From assembly GCA_016776725.1 (NCBI GenBank), contig JADHSV010000014.1, positions 1 through 61,593 on the forward strand: a stretch of DNA of 61,593 nucleotides, read 5' to 3'. A program made the translations under genes and the position numbers. Source of the DNA: Rhodospirillales bacterium (GTDB lineage Bacteria > Pseudomonadota > Alphaproteobacteria > Rhodospirillales > Shumkoniaceae). The notes beneath the pieces were generated by a model. It did not search any database. It saw only the letters and a program-made list of their open reading frames with translations, and was not told the origin of the DNA. The first letter of the stretch is position 1; each line of letters starts with the position of its first letter. Positions 9,787-18,844 of the stretch are shown piece after piece.

Positions 9787-10908
9787 ATGCGTCAAAAAGC
9801 GGGTTTCCTTTGCAGGCTTGGGCAAATTTCCACGGTCGTCCTTTTGGCCACGGCAGCGCTTATCGCCGCGTGCTCGACACCCGAACATCAGGCAGGCGCG
9901 CCCTATCATCATACCACCTCGGGCTTCAGAAATCCCGAAGGCAGCCCCCAGGGGTATTCGACATGGGAACGCCTTCCGGCGCTGGGCAAGCACATTTTCG
10001 GCAGATTGGGTGAGCTTGAAGCGCCCCCCGGCAATGTTGTTCCGCCGGTAGAAGCGTTGGCTTCCCTGAAGGCCATGAACGGCGCCGACAGCATAACCTG
10101 GATCGGCCACATGACGGCGCTTTTGCGCCTGAACGGCAAGGTCGTTTTGACCGATCCGTGGTTCTCGCAATACGCCTCGCCCATCGCCCCGCTCGGTCCG
10201 CAACGTATCGCCGCCCCCGGTATCGCCATTGAAGACCTTCCGCCCATCGACATCGTGATCGTTTCCCATAGTCATTATGACCATCTGGATCTGGACACCA
10301 TTGCGCGGCTTCCCAACCGTGAAGATATTACCGCCGTCGTGCCATTGGGTCTGGGCCACTATTTTTCCGAAACCGGATACGGGCGCGTGGTCGAACTGGA
10401 CTGGAGGGAGAAAACCCAGGCCGCGGGGCTTTCCATTACGGCCATGCCCGTCATTCATTGGTCGAAACGTTCTTTCTTCGACAAAAACGACACCCTTTGG
10501 GCGGCCTACGCCATCGAAGCGCCAAACGGCCTGCGCGTCTACTTCGGCGGGGATGCCGAATACGGTCCCGTCTACAAAACCCTTCGTGATCAGCTGGGCG
10601 GCTTCGACGCGGCAATTCTTTCGGTGGGAGCCTTCCGCCCACGCGTGATCATGCAGGGCAACCACTGCATCCCGGAAACGTGCCTGCAAATCGGCCTGGA
10701 CCTGGACGCCCACACCCTGATTGCCATGCATTGGGGAACCATCGGACTGGGCAGCGAAGGGTTTTGGGAACCGGTCGAGGGCTTCCGGGCCGCAGGCCGG
10801 AAGGCGGAAATCGCCGATGACCGTATATGGATCATGAAAATCGGCGAAACGCGCAAACTCAGCGCTCGCCCCGACCCGGCCCTTGCAAGTAAGCCCGCCA
10901 CCCCTTAA
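9787..10908 (+). CDS. MBL-fold metallo-hydrolase lipoprotein (UlaG / NAPE-PLD-like)
   Basis: 373 residues from the ATG at 9787, which follows a strong CAGGAGGCAG ribosome-binding site. A reading 20 codons longer has no such site. N-terminal lipobox LIAAC places the lipidated Cys at 29. The metal site is HSHYDHLDLD (about 161-170), with further ligands expected in GGDAEYGP and MHWGT near the C-terminus. ITWIGHMTALLRLNGKVVLT and TDPWFSQYASP are typical of the branch containing UlaG and N-acyl-phosphatidylethanolamine phospholipase D, so a phosphodiesterase or lactonase acting in the periplasm is likely. Substrate not determinable. Confidence 0.85.
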   Translation: MRQKAGFLCRLGQISTVVLLATAALIAACSTPEHQAGAPYHHTTSGFRNPEGSPQGYSTWERLPALGKHIFGRLGELEAPPGNVVPPVEALASLKAMNGADSITWIGHMTALLRLNGKVVLTDPWFSQYASPIAPLGPQRIAAPGIAIEDLPPIDIVIVSHSHYDHLDLDTIARLPNREDITAVVPLGLGHYFSETGYGRVVELDWREKTQAAGLSITAMPVIHWSKRSFFDKNDTLWAAYAIEAPNGLRVYFGGDAEYGPVYKTLRDQLGGFDAAILSVGAFRPRVIMQGNHCIPETCLQIGLDLDAHTLIAMHWGTIGLGSEGFWEPVEGFRAAGRKAEIADDRIWIMKIGETRKLSARPDPALASKPATP

Positions 10909-10931
10909 ACGATGGCCATTGAGGAGAGCAG

Positions 10932-11894
10932 ATGGCCGTCTATACGGAAGTGTCGGATGAAGACCTGATCGCGTTTGCCGCTGATTACGGCATCGGCGAG
11001 GTGCTGTCGTGCAAGGGCATCGCCGAAGGCATCGAAAACACCAACTATCTGGTCGAGACCGAGCAAAACCGGTTTATCCTGACCCTCTATGAAAAGCGTG
11101 TGAAGCGCGACGACCTGCCCTTTTATCTGGGCCTGATGGAACACCTGGCGGGCAAGGGAATTCCCTGCCCGACCCCGCTGCGCACCCATGACGGACAGGT
11201 GCTGCGCGAACTGTGCGGCCGTCCGGCGGTGATGGTGTCGTTTCTGCCGGGAATGTGGCCCAAGCGGCCCGGCCCCGCCCATTGCGCCGCCCTTGGCGAA
11301 GCTTTGGCGAACATGCATGTGGCGGGAGCCGATTTTACCATCCGCCGCCCCAACGACCTGACGGTCGGCGACTGGAGGCCGCTTTTGCAGGCCTCGCGCG
11401 GCCACGCCGATCTGGTGCGCCCCGGCCTGACGGCGGAACTCGAATCCGAACTGACATTTCTTGAGGCCAACTGGCCCACGGAGCTGCCCGCCGGGGTCAT
11501 TCACGCGGACCTGTTCCCGGACAACGTCTTTTTCCGGGGCGCCGCACTTTCGGGCCTGATCGATTTCTATTTTGCCTGCAACGATTTCTTTGCCTACGAC
11601 GTGGCCGTTTGCATGAACGCCTGGTGTTTCGAGGCGGATGGAGAGTTCAACGCCACCAAGGCGCGGCGAATGCTGCGCGCCTACCGCCGTGTGCGGGAGT
11701 TTTCGCCAGACGAGATGGCGGCGTTGCCCATGATGGCGCGGGGCAGCGCGCTGCGGTTCGTGCTGACCCGTCTGTACGATTGGGTGAACACGCCGAAGGA
11801 CGCCCTGGTCACGCCGAAGGACCCGCTGGAGTTCTTTGGCCTTTTGCGTTTCCATCAGGGTGTCAAAAGCCCCGGCGAGTATGGATTGGAGTAA
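10932..11894 (+). CDS. thrB: homoserine kinase (ThrB2, choline-kinase-like fold)
   Basis: 320 residues, matching the proteobacterial ThrB of the aminoglycoside phosphotransferase / choline kinase fold, not the GHMP type. Visible marks are [15 protein letters not shown] near the N-terminus, the catalytic [14 protein letters not shown] and the following metal-binding [16 protein letters not shown]. It phosphorylates homoserine, feeding threonine synthase (the thrC gene at 20.1 kb). The start follows GAGGAGAGCAG, an excellent ribosome-binding site. rnhA begins 5 nt after its stop. The thrB-rnhA pairing is conserved in Alphaproteobacteria. Confidence 0.93.
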   Translation: MAVYTEVSDEDLIAFAADYGIGEVLSCKGIAEGIENTNYLVETEQNRFILTLYEKRVKRDDLPFYLGLMEHLAGKGIPCPTPLRTHDGQVLRELCGRPAVMVSFLPGMWPKRPGPAHCAALGEALANMHVAGADFTIRRPNDLTVGDWRPLLQASRGHADLVRPGLTAELESELTFLEANWPTELPAGVIHADLFPDNVFFRGAALSGLIDFYFACNDFFAYDVAVCMNAWCFEADGEFNATKARRMLRAYRRVREFSPDEMAALPMMARGSALRFVLTRLYDWVNTPKDALVTPKDPLEFFGLLRFHQGVKSPGEYGLE

Positions 11895-11899
11895 GCCCT

Positions 11900-12355
11900 G
11901 TGCCCCCCAAGAAAACTAAGGACAAGACGGTCGAAATCTTTACCGACGGGGCATGCAGCGGCAATCCCGGTCCCGGCGGATGGGGCGTTCTGTTGCGCTG
12001 GCGCGGGCTCGAGAAGGAACTGAACGGCGGCGAAGCCGCGACCACCAACAACCGCATGGAAATGACGGCGGCCATCCGCGCCTTGGAAGCGCTGGAGCGC
12101 CCCATCGCCGTGCGCCTGCATACCGACAGCACCTATGTGCGCGACGGCATTACAAAGTGGATTCACGCCTGGAAGAAAAACGGCTGGAAAACGGCGGCCA
12201 AAAAACCGGTGAAAAACGTCGATCTATGGCAGCAACTGGACGACCTTATTACCCGCCATCAGGTGGAATGGATTTGGGTAAAGGGCCACGCCGGAAACGC
12301 GGACAACGAACGGGTGGACGAGCTGGCCCGGAACGGAATTCCGGGCAGCGGGTAA
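11900..12355 (+). CDS. rnhA: ribonuclease HI
   Basis: 151 residues from a GTG start ([20 protein letters not shown]). All four carboxylates of the RNase HI active site are visible: D16 in [17 protein letters not shown]54 in NNRMEMTA, D76 in HTDSTYV and D140 in NERVDELA, plus the flexible-loop H130 (VKGHAGNAD). The basic-protrusion helix [20 protein letters not shown] is present. It removes RNA from RNA:DNA hybrids such as primers and R-loops. The start was chosen because a reading through the preceding thrB would be needed for anything longer. Confidence 0.95.
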   Translation: MPPKKTKDKTVEIFTDGACSGNPGPGGWGVLLRWRGLEKELNGGEAATTNNRMEMTAAIRALEALERPIAVRLHTDSTYVRDGITKWIHAWKKNGWKTAAKKPVKNVDLWQQLDDLITRHQVEWIWVKGHAGNADNERVDELARNGIPGSG

Positions 12356-12411
12356 AAACTCAGGTTTTCTGGTTCCCAACCTACCCCATTTTCAAAGCGC
12401 ATCTCACAATC

Positions 12412-12453
12412 TATAATTGACCATACTTCGCATGGTGATTCTGGGAGTGGAAA
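12412..12453 (+). promoter_or_regulatory. candidate promoter -10 and leader of the ParB-like gene
   Basis: A perfect -10 hexamer TATAAT occurs at 12412-12417, 37 nt before the ATG at 12454. A poor -35 (TTTCAA) lies 16 nt upstream of it. The surrounding 100 nt are much richer in A and T than the rnhA end, consistent with the promoter having come with the inserted gene. Confidence 0.35.
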
Positions 12454-13926
12454 ATGCGTCTGGACAAAAGCCAGTGGGCAGTAGAGAACGTTTCTCCATT
12501 AGAATTAACGTTGGATCAAAAAAACGCTCGTATATATTTAGACGAAAATGCCTCCCAAACAGCAATTCGAAATCGTTTGATTGAGAAAGAAGATGTGCTC
12601 GGTTTGGCGGCAAGGATAGCCGCATACGGCGGATTGTTTCCTGCAGAATCAATAATCGCCTTCCCTGAGAATGGAAACCTTGTCGTGGTTGAGGGCAACC
12701 GCCGGGTATGTGCATGCCAAATTTTGCTCAAGAATAATTTGATCGCCGATGATGACCTGATGCGGCAAATCCCCGTAATTGATTCGAACACTCAAAAGAA
12801 CATTGAAATTGTCCGAGTTGAGATAGCGACAACTCGAGATATTAGCGATCCCGTCGTTGCGAATTTTCATGCCGCGTCACTTAGAAGGCCCTGGTCTTCA
12901 CTGGCGATAATGAAATACGTCCATCGAAAATTACAAGAAGGCAGCACAGTATTTGACGTTGCCGAACACTTGAATTTTGACCCCAAACAAATTCGAAAAT
13001 TATCAACCTGTTTTCGGATATGCCATTTTGCAAACACTCTCTCGGAGTGGACCGCCATGGAAAGGGAGCTTCTCTGGTCGCACGATTTGGACTACGAACC
13101 CTTCCTTTATGTTGTGCTATCACCAATAACTGAACAACATTTTGGGGAGCCATTGTTTTTCGACAATGGTGAACCAAACTTTCCTTTCCATAACGAATTG
13201 TTCCAAATCATAAAAAAAATAGCTCTCCACAGCCTTTTCGCGCAAAAAAAACAACAAGATCACCGCGTGACCAAAAGTTCAAATGTTCAGCAATACCTTT
13301 TGGCGGCCTTTCCAGAATACAAACGGGCAAGTCCGCAAATCTCTTTCTTGGATGATGACATTGCCCAAGCTGAGTCGGCGACGGCAGTTCACGCCCCTGA
13401 GTCGGCAAAGAAACGGGGCACATCTGCTGAATCTCGGGCGGAGAAACTTCAGGGAGAATCACGTTTTCGCCATGATCCTGTAAAGTTCTTCGAAAAACTG
13501 CAGTGCAAGAGAATTGAAGATGAACGTTTGATGCAACTATGCAAAGAGACACGACGAATTAGCAGGGACCTCAATAAGTTACCATTGGCAGCATCGATGC
13601 TGTTGCGTTCGCTGATAGAGTGGAGCCTGACATACCATCTAAAAAAAATCGGAAAGTGGGAAGAGTTAAATGGCGTTAAGAAAAGACGTCATGGACCAAC
13701 TCTTGATGACATAATGAGGTTTTGCTCCAACAAATCAAATAATGTTTTTGCAAATGACAAATTTAGAAGACGAATTTCTATGGCATTGCAGGAAAAAACC
13801 ATTGATGAATTGAATTGGAACACGCACTCAGATGATGGAAATTACTCAGTGTTGCTATTGAGTAAAATCGCGGGTGATTTTCGAAGCATAATACTTTATA
13901 TCAACGTGACGGCCGAATACGATTAG
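12454..13926 (+). CDS. orphan ParB/sulfiredoxin-like nuclease-fold protein with helical C-terminal domain
   Basis: 490 residues. Residues about 15-125 resemble the ParB/Srx N-terminal fold: DQKNARIYLDE, the helix LAARIAAYGGLFPAESIIAF, then VVVEGNRRVCACQILL (about 78-93), the ParB box II-like ExNRRxxA motif. Residues about 155-185 look like a helix-turn-helix (VFDVAEHLNFDPKQIRKLST). The C-terminal 130 residues (AASMLLRSLIEWSLTYHLKK, later LNWNTHSDDG) resemble helical domains common in defence-associated proteins; that is weak inference. Base composition is distinctly AT-rich compared with thrB-rnhA and the peroxiredoxin on either side, and there is no parA, so horizontal acquisition as a single gene is likely. 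A plasmid-partition role is unlikely. Confidence 0.6.
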   Translation: MRLDKSQWAVENVSPLELTLDQKNARIYLDENASQTAIRNRLIEKEDVLGLAARIAAYGGLFPAESIIAFPENGNLVVVEGNRRVCACQILLKNNLIADDDLMRQIPVIDSNTQKNIEIVRVEIATTRDISDPVVANFHAASLRRPWSSLAIMKYVHRKLQEGSTVFDVAEHLNFDPKQIRKLSTCFRICHFANTLSEWTAMERELLWSHDLDYEPFLYVVLSPITEQHFGEPLFFDNGEPNFPFHNELFQIIKKIALHSLFAQKKQQDHRVTKSSNVQQYLLAAFPEYKRASPQISFLDDDIAQAESATAVHAPESAKKRGTSAESRAEKLQGESRFRHDPVKFFEKLQCKRIEDERLMQLCKETRRISRDLNKLPLAASMLLRSLIEWSLTYHLKKIGKWEELNGVKKRRHGPTLDDIMRFCSNKSNNVFANDKFRRRISMALQEKTIDELNWNTHSDDGNYSVLLLSKIAGDFRSIILYINVTAEYD

Positions 13927-13950
13927 TCGCGTCAAAATGATCGGGAAAAC

Positions 13951-13975
13951 GCGAAAACGAGGCCGAACAGGCCCC
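13951..13975 (-). terminator. probable intrinsic terminator of the peroxiredoxin gene
   Basis: On the minus strand a GGGGCC / GGCCTC stem with a TGTTC loop (13959-13975) is followed by TCGTTTTCGCGTTTT, two short T runs. One A-C mismatch weakens the stem. It is 30 nt past the peroxiredoxin stop and lies between two convergent genes. Confidence 0.5.
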
Positions 13976-14005
13976 GTCTCGCATAAGCCATCGAATTAAT
14001 AGAGC

Positions 14006-14488
14006 CTAAAGCTGTTCCAGCATTATTTCGGCGCTGGAGACTTCAAAGGCGCCGGGTTCATCCAGATTGAACTCTGAAACGACGCCGTCGTCGATGACGG
14101 CGGAATAGCGCTGGTTGCGCACGCCCAGGCCTTTTTCCGAAAGATCGAACACCAGACCGGTAACCTTGGCGAAGTCGCCGCTGCCATCGGCCAGCATCAG
14201 AACATCGTCGCCGACGCCCTGATCCTTGCCCCAGGCATTCATGACGAAGACGTCGTTGACGGACACACAGGCAATGGTGTCCACACCCTTGGCCTTCAAC
14301 GCGCCCGCGTTTTTGACAAAGCCCGGAAGGTGGGAAGCCGAGCAGGTCGGCGTAAATGCGCCGGGGATGCCGAACAGGGCGACCTTTTTGCCGCCGAACA
14401 ATTCGGCGCTGCTGACGGGCTTGATTTCACCCTCTTCCATTACGAGAAACACGGCTTCAGGAACGCGATCGCCAACTTTGATGGTCAT
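14006..14488 (-). CDS. peroxiredoxin, Prx5 / AhpE-like redoxin family
   Basis: 160 residues. The peroxidatic Cys49 lies in FGIPGAFTPTCSASHLPGFV, the exact motif of the Prx5 subfamily. NDVFVMNAWGKDQGVG and the C-terminal GAFEVSSAEIMLEQL also fit. It reduces hydrogen peroxide and organic hydroperoxides using glutathione or thioredoxin. No second conserved resolving Cys is obvious (another Cys occurs at TIACVSVND), suggesting a 1-Cys or atypical 2-Cys mechanism. Start chosen at MTIKVGDRVPEAVF, preceded by a GGAGGA-type ribosome-binding site (AGGATTTCCTGCC is less ideal than usual). Cytoplasmic. Confidence 0.92.
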   Translation of the reverse strand: MTIKVGDRVPEAVFLVMEEGEIKPVSSAELFGGKKVALFGIPGAFTPTCSASHLPGFVKNAGALKAKGVDTIACVSVNDVFVMNAWGKDQGVGDDVLMLADGSGDFAKVTGLVFDLSEKGLGVRNQRYSAVIDDGVVSEFNLDEPGAFEVSSAEIMLEQL

Positions 14489-14580
14489 GGCAGGAAATCC
14501 TCCAAAAACGAAAATTGATAAAATCGGGCTTGCCGCCCAGACGTTAGATAGGGATCGTTTGGAACGTTTCCAGAAAAAAG

Positions 14581-16694
14581 TTAGGGTTTTTTGGCCGCCT
14601 TGGCGAAAGCACCCATGACGGCGTCCTCGGACAGCAACTCGGGCAGCACGACGCCCTTTGGCGCGCCCGGTCCGTAAACCACGTCAAAGGGGATGCCATA
14701 GCGCCCGAAGCCCGCCAGATAGTGTGCGATATCATCGCTGGGGCGGGTCCAGTCGGCCTGCATGGCGACAACGTTGGGAGCCTTCAGGCGGGCCATCACA
14801 CTATCGCGCCCCAGAATGAACGCCTTGTTGACCTGACAGGTGACGCACCAGTCGGCGGTGACATCGACGAATACCGTTTTGCCATCGGCCACGTGGGTCT
14901 GAATGGCGACTTCATCGAAGGGTTTCCACAGTTTCGACAGCTCCGTCGCATCTCCGCCCGCCGGGTGCCCGCCACCGGCGGTCACCGGCACGGCCAGCGA
15001 CATGATGGACAGAACCGCCACCGCCGCCCCCGCGGGTTTCTTGAAATCCGCGCCGAAATGATTGGCCGCGCCCAGAAAACACACGATCAGGATGAACATA
15101 AAGGCGATCCCGCCCGCCGGAATCGTGCCCAGAACACGGCGATCACCGTAATCAGCCAAACGGCTGTAGCCGCCAGCGCAAAGCCCAAGACCTGCCGAAG
15201 ACGCACCATCCACGGACCCGGACGGGGCAGGCGTGTGGCCAGCACCGGCACCGCCGCCACCGCCAGATACGGCAACGCCAACCCAACGCCCAGGGCGGCG
15301 AAAACCCAAAGAATTTCAGCCGGACCGCGCGACAGAGCGAAGCCCACGGCGGTTCCCAGGAATGGCGCCGAACACGGCGTCGCCAGCAATGTGGCAAAAG
15401 CGCCAGTCAGAAAGTGGCCGACGAGGCCGTCGTTGTTTCCTGCAGTCGCGCCCACGGAGGCCAACCCGGACGGCAGTCTGAATTCGAAAAAGCCCCACAG
15501 ATTACAGGCAAACAGCACGACGATCAGGCCCATGGCGATGAGGAACCAGGGCTGCTGGAACTGTATGCCCCAGCCGATGGCCCCGCCCGCCGCCTTCAGC
15601 GCAATCAGGCCGCCCGCCAGAACCAGGAAGGAACAAATAATACCGGCGGCCGACGCGATAAAGCTCATGCGTACATCGCGGGACTTGCCGCCGCCGTGGC
15701 TGACCACACCCAACAGCTTGATGGACAACACCGGCAGCACGCAGGGCATCAAATTAAGGATCAGCCCGCCCAGCAACGCCAGTCCCAGAACCGCGGCGAT
15801 GGACAAACCGGCCTCGCCCCCATCCGCCGACACGGCGATTGCGCCGGGCGCGAACGTGCGTTCGGCGCTGCGCGGGCCATCCACCACGGTGATGGTCAGC
15901 GGCGCGCCGGTTAATCCGCCTTCCACGTATTGAATGCCGTCCACCGCGATTTCGGCGCTTGCGGTGCGGCGGCCATCCTTGAAGGTCAATTTCGGTTTCG
16001 AGAAAAACAGCTCGACCGGGCCTTCGACAAAAACGTCCGGCGCGTCAAAAGGCGTGGTGCTTGCCGCCGCAATGCGCAGGCTCGCACCCTTATCCCGGCC
16101 CAACGCTTCAAGCCCCAAAATTCGAAGGCCATGCGCCCCACCGTCACCCGGAACGGCAGACGAAAAGCGGTTGATCAAATGGGCGAAGCTGCTGGGCGAC
16201 GCCTTTCCGGCAGGCAGGTCCAGCGCCAGCTTCGCGGTGTAGGGAATGCAGATGTCGTCGCACGTCAAATAGTCCACCTTCAGGCGGATGCTCAGCGCCT
16301 GCCCCGGCTCGGACACTTCTGCGTCAATGGGCAGGACCACCTCGTCCTTGTATCCCAGCGTCTGCATGCCCAGGACCGAAAAGCGTTCCGGTGCCGGCCA
16401 GCGCAAGGAAGCGCTCGCCAGATTGGTGGAACCCGACCAATCGGGCCTTGGCGGGAACCCGGCGTCTCCCGGGCTTCGCCAGTATATCTTCCATCCCTTT
16501 TGAAGCTTGAAATGCAGGCCCAGCGGCGCCCCAGACGCATCGCCAACCGCCGTCACCGCCGAAATCAGGCGGACCGCCGTTTGCTCGGTTTCGGCCCACG
16601 GCGAGGCGGGCTCCTGCGCCGCCGCCACCGTCACCGCGAAAAAAGCCGCGACGAAACTTATTCCAAACATCATGTGATTCTTCAGCATTTCCAT
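14581..16694 (-). CDS. DsbD/ScsB-type thiol:disulfide interchange protein, interrupted by a frameshift near 15136
   Basis: The first frame (15087-16694) gives a signal peptide (MEMLKNHMMFGISFVAAFFA), a periplasmic DsbD-alpha-like domain with the TCDDICIPY cysteine pair, then eight or so membrane spans with LMPCVLPVLSIKLLG and LATPCSAPFLGT, the two membrane cysteines. It then runs into WARFRRAGSPLCSS and stops. From about 15135 another minus frame continues the same protein: VLGTIPAGGIAFMFILIVCF, a last span, then a thioredoxin domain with VTADWCVTCQVNKAFI. A one-base loss or two-base gain at GCCGTGTTCTGG explains the break. Intact, the product (about 700 residues) would carry electrons from thioredoxin to periplasmic partners. 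Broken gene or assembly error is undecided. Confidence 0.8.
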
Positions 16695-16778
16695 AAGATA
16701 GCTTCTTTTTCGGAATATTTCAGTTCAAACGGATGAAATCACGGAAACTTGAGCCCATTTTAAGTATTGGGATAAACT

Positions 16779-17384
16779 ATGGGGCTCGAATTGAAAGATC
16801 CGATGATGGCTGATCAGGATCAAAATGCGGGAACGTTGACGGGCCAGTTGCTTGTCGCCATGCCCGGCATGCAGGACCCACGGTTCGCCAAGACCGTGAT
16901 CTACATGTGCGCCCATAATAACGAAGGCGCCATGGGCCTGGTGGTCAACAAGATCATCGATTCCATCACGTTTCCGGACCTTCTTGCCCAACTGGGCATC
17001 GAAAGCATCGGATACGGCGATCAGATCCGTATCCATTTCGGCGGACCGGTCGAATCGAGCCGCGGCTTCGTCCTTCATTCACCCGATTACCACCGCGACA
17101 CCACCATGGTGGTGGACGACACGCTGGCCCTGACCGCGACGATCGATATTCTAAAGGCGATCGCCACGGGCGGCGGCCCGGAACGTTCCATGCTGGCGCT
17201 GGGGTATGCCGGTTGGGGGCCGGGCCAGCTGGATCAGGAAATCATCGCCAACGGATGGCTTCACGCGCCTTCCGATCCCGATATCGTGTTCGGCGAAGAT
17301 GAAACAGCCGTCAAATGGGAAAAAGCGATTGGAAAACTGGGCATCGATCCAAGAATGCTGTCGGACACCGCCGGACACGCGTAA
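16779..17384 (+). CDS. YqgE/AlgH family protein (UPF0301), cytoplasmic copy
   Basis: 201 residues. Family blocks are GQLLVAMPGMQDPRFAKTVI, YMCAHNNEGAMGLVVNK, HFGGPVESSRGFVLHS, LALGYAGWGPGQLDQEI and NGWLHAPSDPDIVF. Length is as expected and there is no signal peptide. AlgH-like proteins were linked genetically to alginate control in Pseudomonas, but their biochemical function remains open. A second, exported paralogue is at 41853. It stands alone, divergent from dsbD. Confidence 0.88.
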   Translation: MGLELKDPMMADQDQNAGTLTGQLLVAMPGMQDPRFAKTVIYMCAHNNEGAMGLVVNKIIDSITFPDLLAQLGIESIGYGDQIRIHFGGPVESSRGFVLHSPDYHRDTTMVVDDTLALTATIDILKAIATGGGPERSMLALGYAGWGPGQLDQEIIANGWLHAPSDPDIVFGEDETAVKWEKAIGKLGIDPRMLSDTAGHA

Positions 17385-17760
17385 AACCACAATCCCAACA
17401 TATTGAAATGAATTGGGAGGACAATGCCGGTGGCTGAACCCTCGACTGCGTCATGCGTTTTTGGTGCTTTTTTCCGGCGAATTTGATATTACTACCCACG
17501 CAATTTGCGACCCAAGAACTAAAAATGGAGATTTTTTGACTGTCGTTGTGTTTCTCAAAGCGGTCGGAGACCGGATAACCCTCTAACCGACGCGGAATGC
17601 CAAAGAGGGCAGCGACCCCTCTGGCAATCGTCTCGTTATCCGTATTCTCTCGACCTAGCCGAAAATCAGATGTCCGTGCTCCACGCAATGGGCTCTGGTG
17701 AGTTGTGCCTTTTTTCCAAGCGGGCGTCGTTGACGTCGAGCAGGATATGGTGAGAGACAA
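17385..17760. other. 376-nt gap between algH and rsgA
   Basis: No convincing gene. The segment is richer in A and T than its neighbours (TTTTTTGACTG near 17533). It contains one clear hairpin at 17598-17626 (TGCCA and GAGGG pairing with CCCTC and TGGCA, two bulged A, 7-nt loop). A minus-strand open frame across it overlaps both flanking genes and looks random. It presumably holds the rsgA promoter, but I cannot place it. Confidence 0.5.
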
Positions 17761-18822
17761 ATGACATTCCAAATTTCCGATCTGGCCGATTTCGGCTGGA
17801 ATTCCACGTTTACTTCCCAACTTGAAACCAGCGACTTAACCTCTGCTATTCCGGCGCGCGTGGTAGCGGTCCACCGCAGCGGCATTCGGGTGACCGGACC
17901 TGCGGGCGACCGACTGATTCCCCCGTTCATATCGAAGGACGGCAACGACGAAATGGTTGCCACTGTCGGCGACTGGCTAATGCTCGACCCACAGACCTTC
18001 TGGGCGCAACGCCTTTTGCGGCGCAAGAGCCTGTTCAAGCGCAGGGCTCCGGGAACCGGGCGCAAGTTGCAACTCATTGCAGCCAATATCGATACGCTGT
18101 TCATCGTCTCGTCGTGCAATCAGGATTTCAACACGGCACGCTTGGAGCGCTATCTGGCAATGGCGCGCGATGCCGATGTCACGCCGGTTATCGTTCTCAC
18201 CAAGGCTGATCAGACAGACACTCCGGAAGAATTTGCCGACGCCGCAGCCAAGCTGTTGCCAGGTCTTTTGGTCGAGGTCCTGGACGCCCGCGATCCCGAT
18301 AGTGTTGCCCGGCTTGCCGTTTGGTGCGCGCGGGGCCAGACGGTGGCGCTGGTCGGCTCTTCGGGGGTGGGAAAATCAACGCTGATCAACACACTGACCG
18401 GCGTTGATCAGATTGCGACACAAGGCGTTCGCGAGGATGACGACAAAGGGCGGCACACGACATCCGGTCGCGCGTTTCATCGCCTGCCCGCTGGTGGCTG
18501 GCTCTTGGACACGCCCGGCATGCGCGAGTTGCAGCTGACCGAGGTGCGGGCGGGGCTTGAAGAGGTGTTTGCCGACGTTGTCGCCTTGGCGAACACCTGC
18601 CGTTTTAGCAACTGTCAACACACGACCGAACCAGGCTGCGCGGTTCAAGCGGCAATCGAATTGGGAACGCTTGACGCCGAGCGCCTGAGGCACTGGCAAA
18701 AACTCTCGGCGGAAGAAGCCTATAACAATGAAAATCTTGCCGACCGCCGCGCCCGAGACAAGGCTTTCGGTAAAATGGTCAAGCGCGTCATGGGAGACAA
18801 GCGACGACGAGATGGAGGGTGA
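17761..18822 (+). CDS. rsgA: ribosome small-subunit-dependent GTPase A
   Basis: 353 residues with the circularly permuted GTPase order of RsgA/YjeQ. An N-terminal OB-fold region (about 30-95) comes first, then G4 TKAD (147-150), then the P-loop GSSGVGKSTL (199-208), and G3 DTPGMRE. The C-terminal zinc knuckle is CRFSNCQHTTEPGC. It assists late 30S subunit maturation and checks the decoding centre. The ATG follows GGTGAGAGACAA. Next gene converges with it. Confidence 0.93.
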   Translation: MTFQISDLADFGWNSTFTSQLETSDLTSAIPARVVAVHRSGIRVTGPAGDRLIPPFISKDGNDEMVATVGDWLMLDPQTFWAQRLLRRKSLFKRRAPGTGRKLQLIAANIDTLFIVSSCNQDFNTARLERYLAMARDADVTPVIVLTKADQTDTPEEFADAAAKLLPGLLVEVLDARDPDSVARLAVWCARGQTVALVGSSGVGKSTLINTLTGVDQIATQGVREDDDKGRHTTSGRAFHRLPAGGWLLDTPGMRELQLTEVRAGLEEVFADVVALANTCRFSNCQHTTEPGCAVQAAIELGTLDAERLRHWQKLSAEEAYNNENLADRRARDKAFGKMVKRVMGDKRRRDGG

Positions 18823-18844
18823 GAAAAGTGCCGTGGCCGGTATA

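Noticed and set aside
17311..17820. 169-codon minus-strand frame across the algH-rsgA gap
   Set aside because: Overlaps both real genes, no ribosome-binding site, composition unlike protein.
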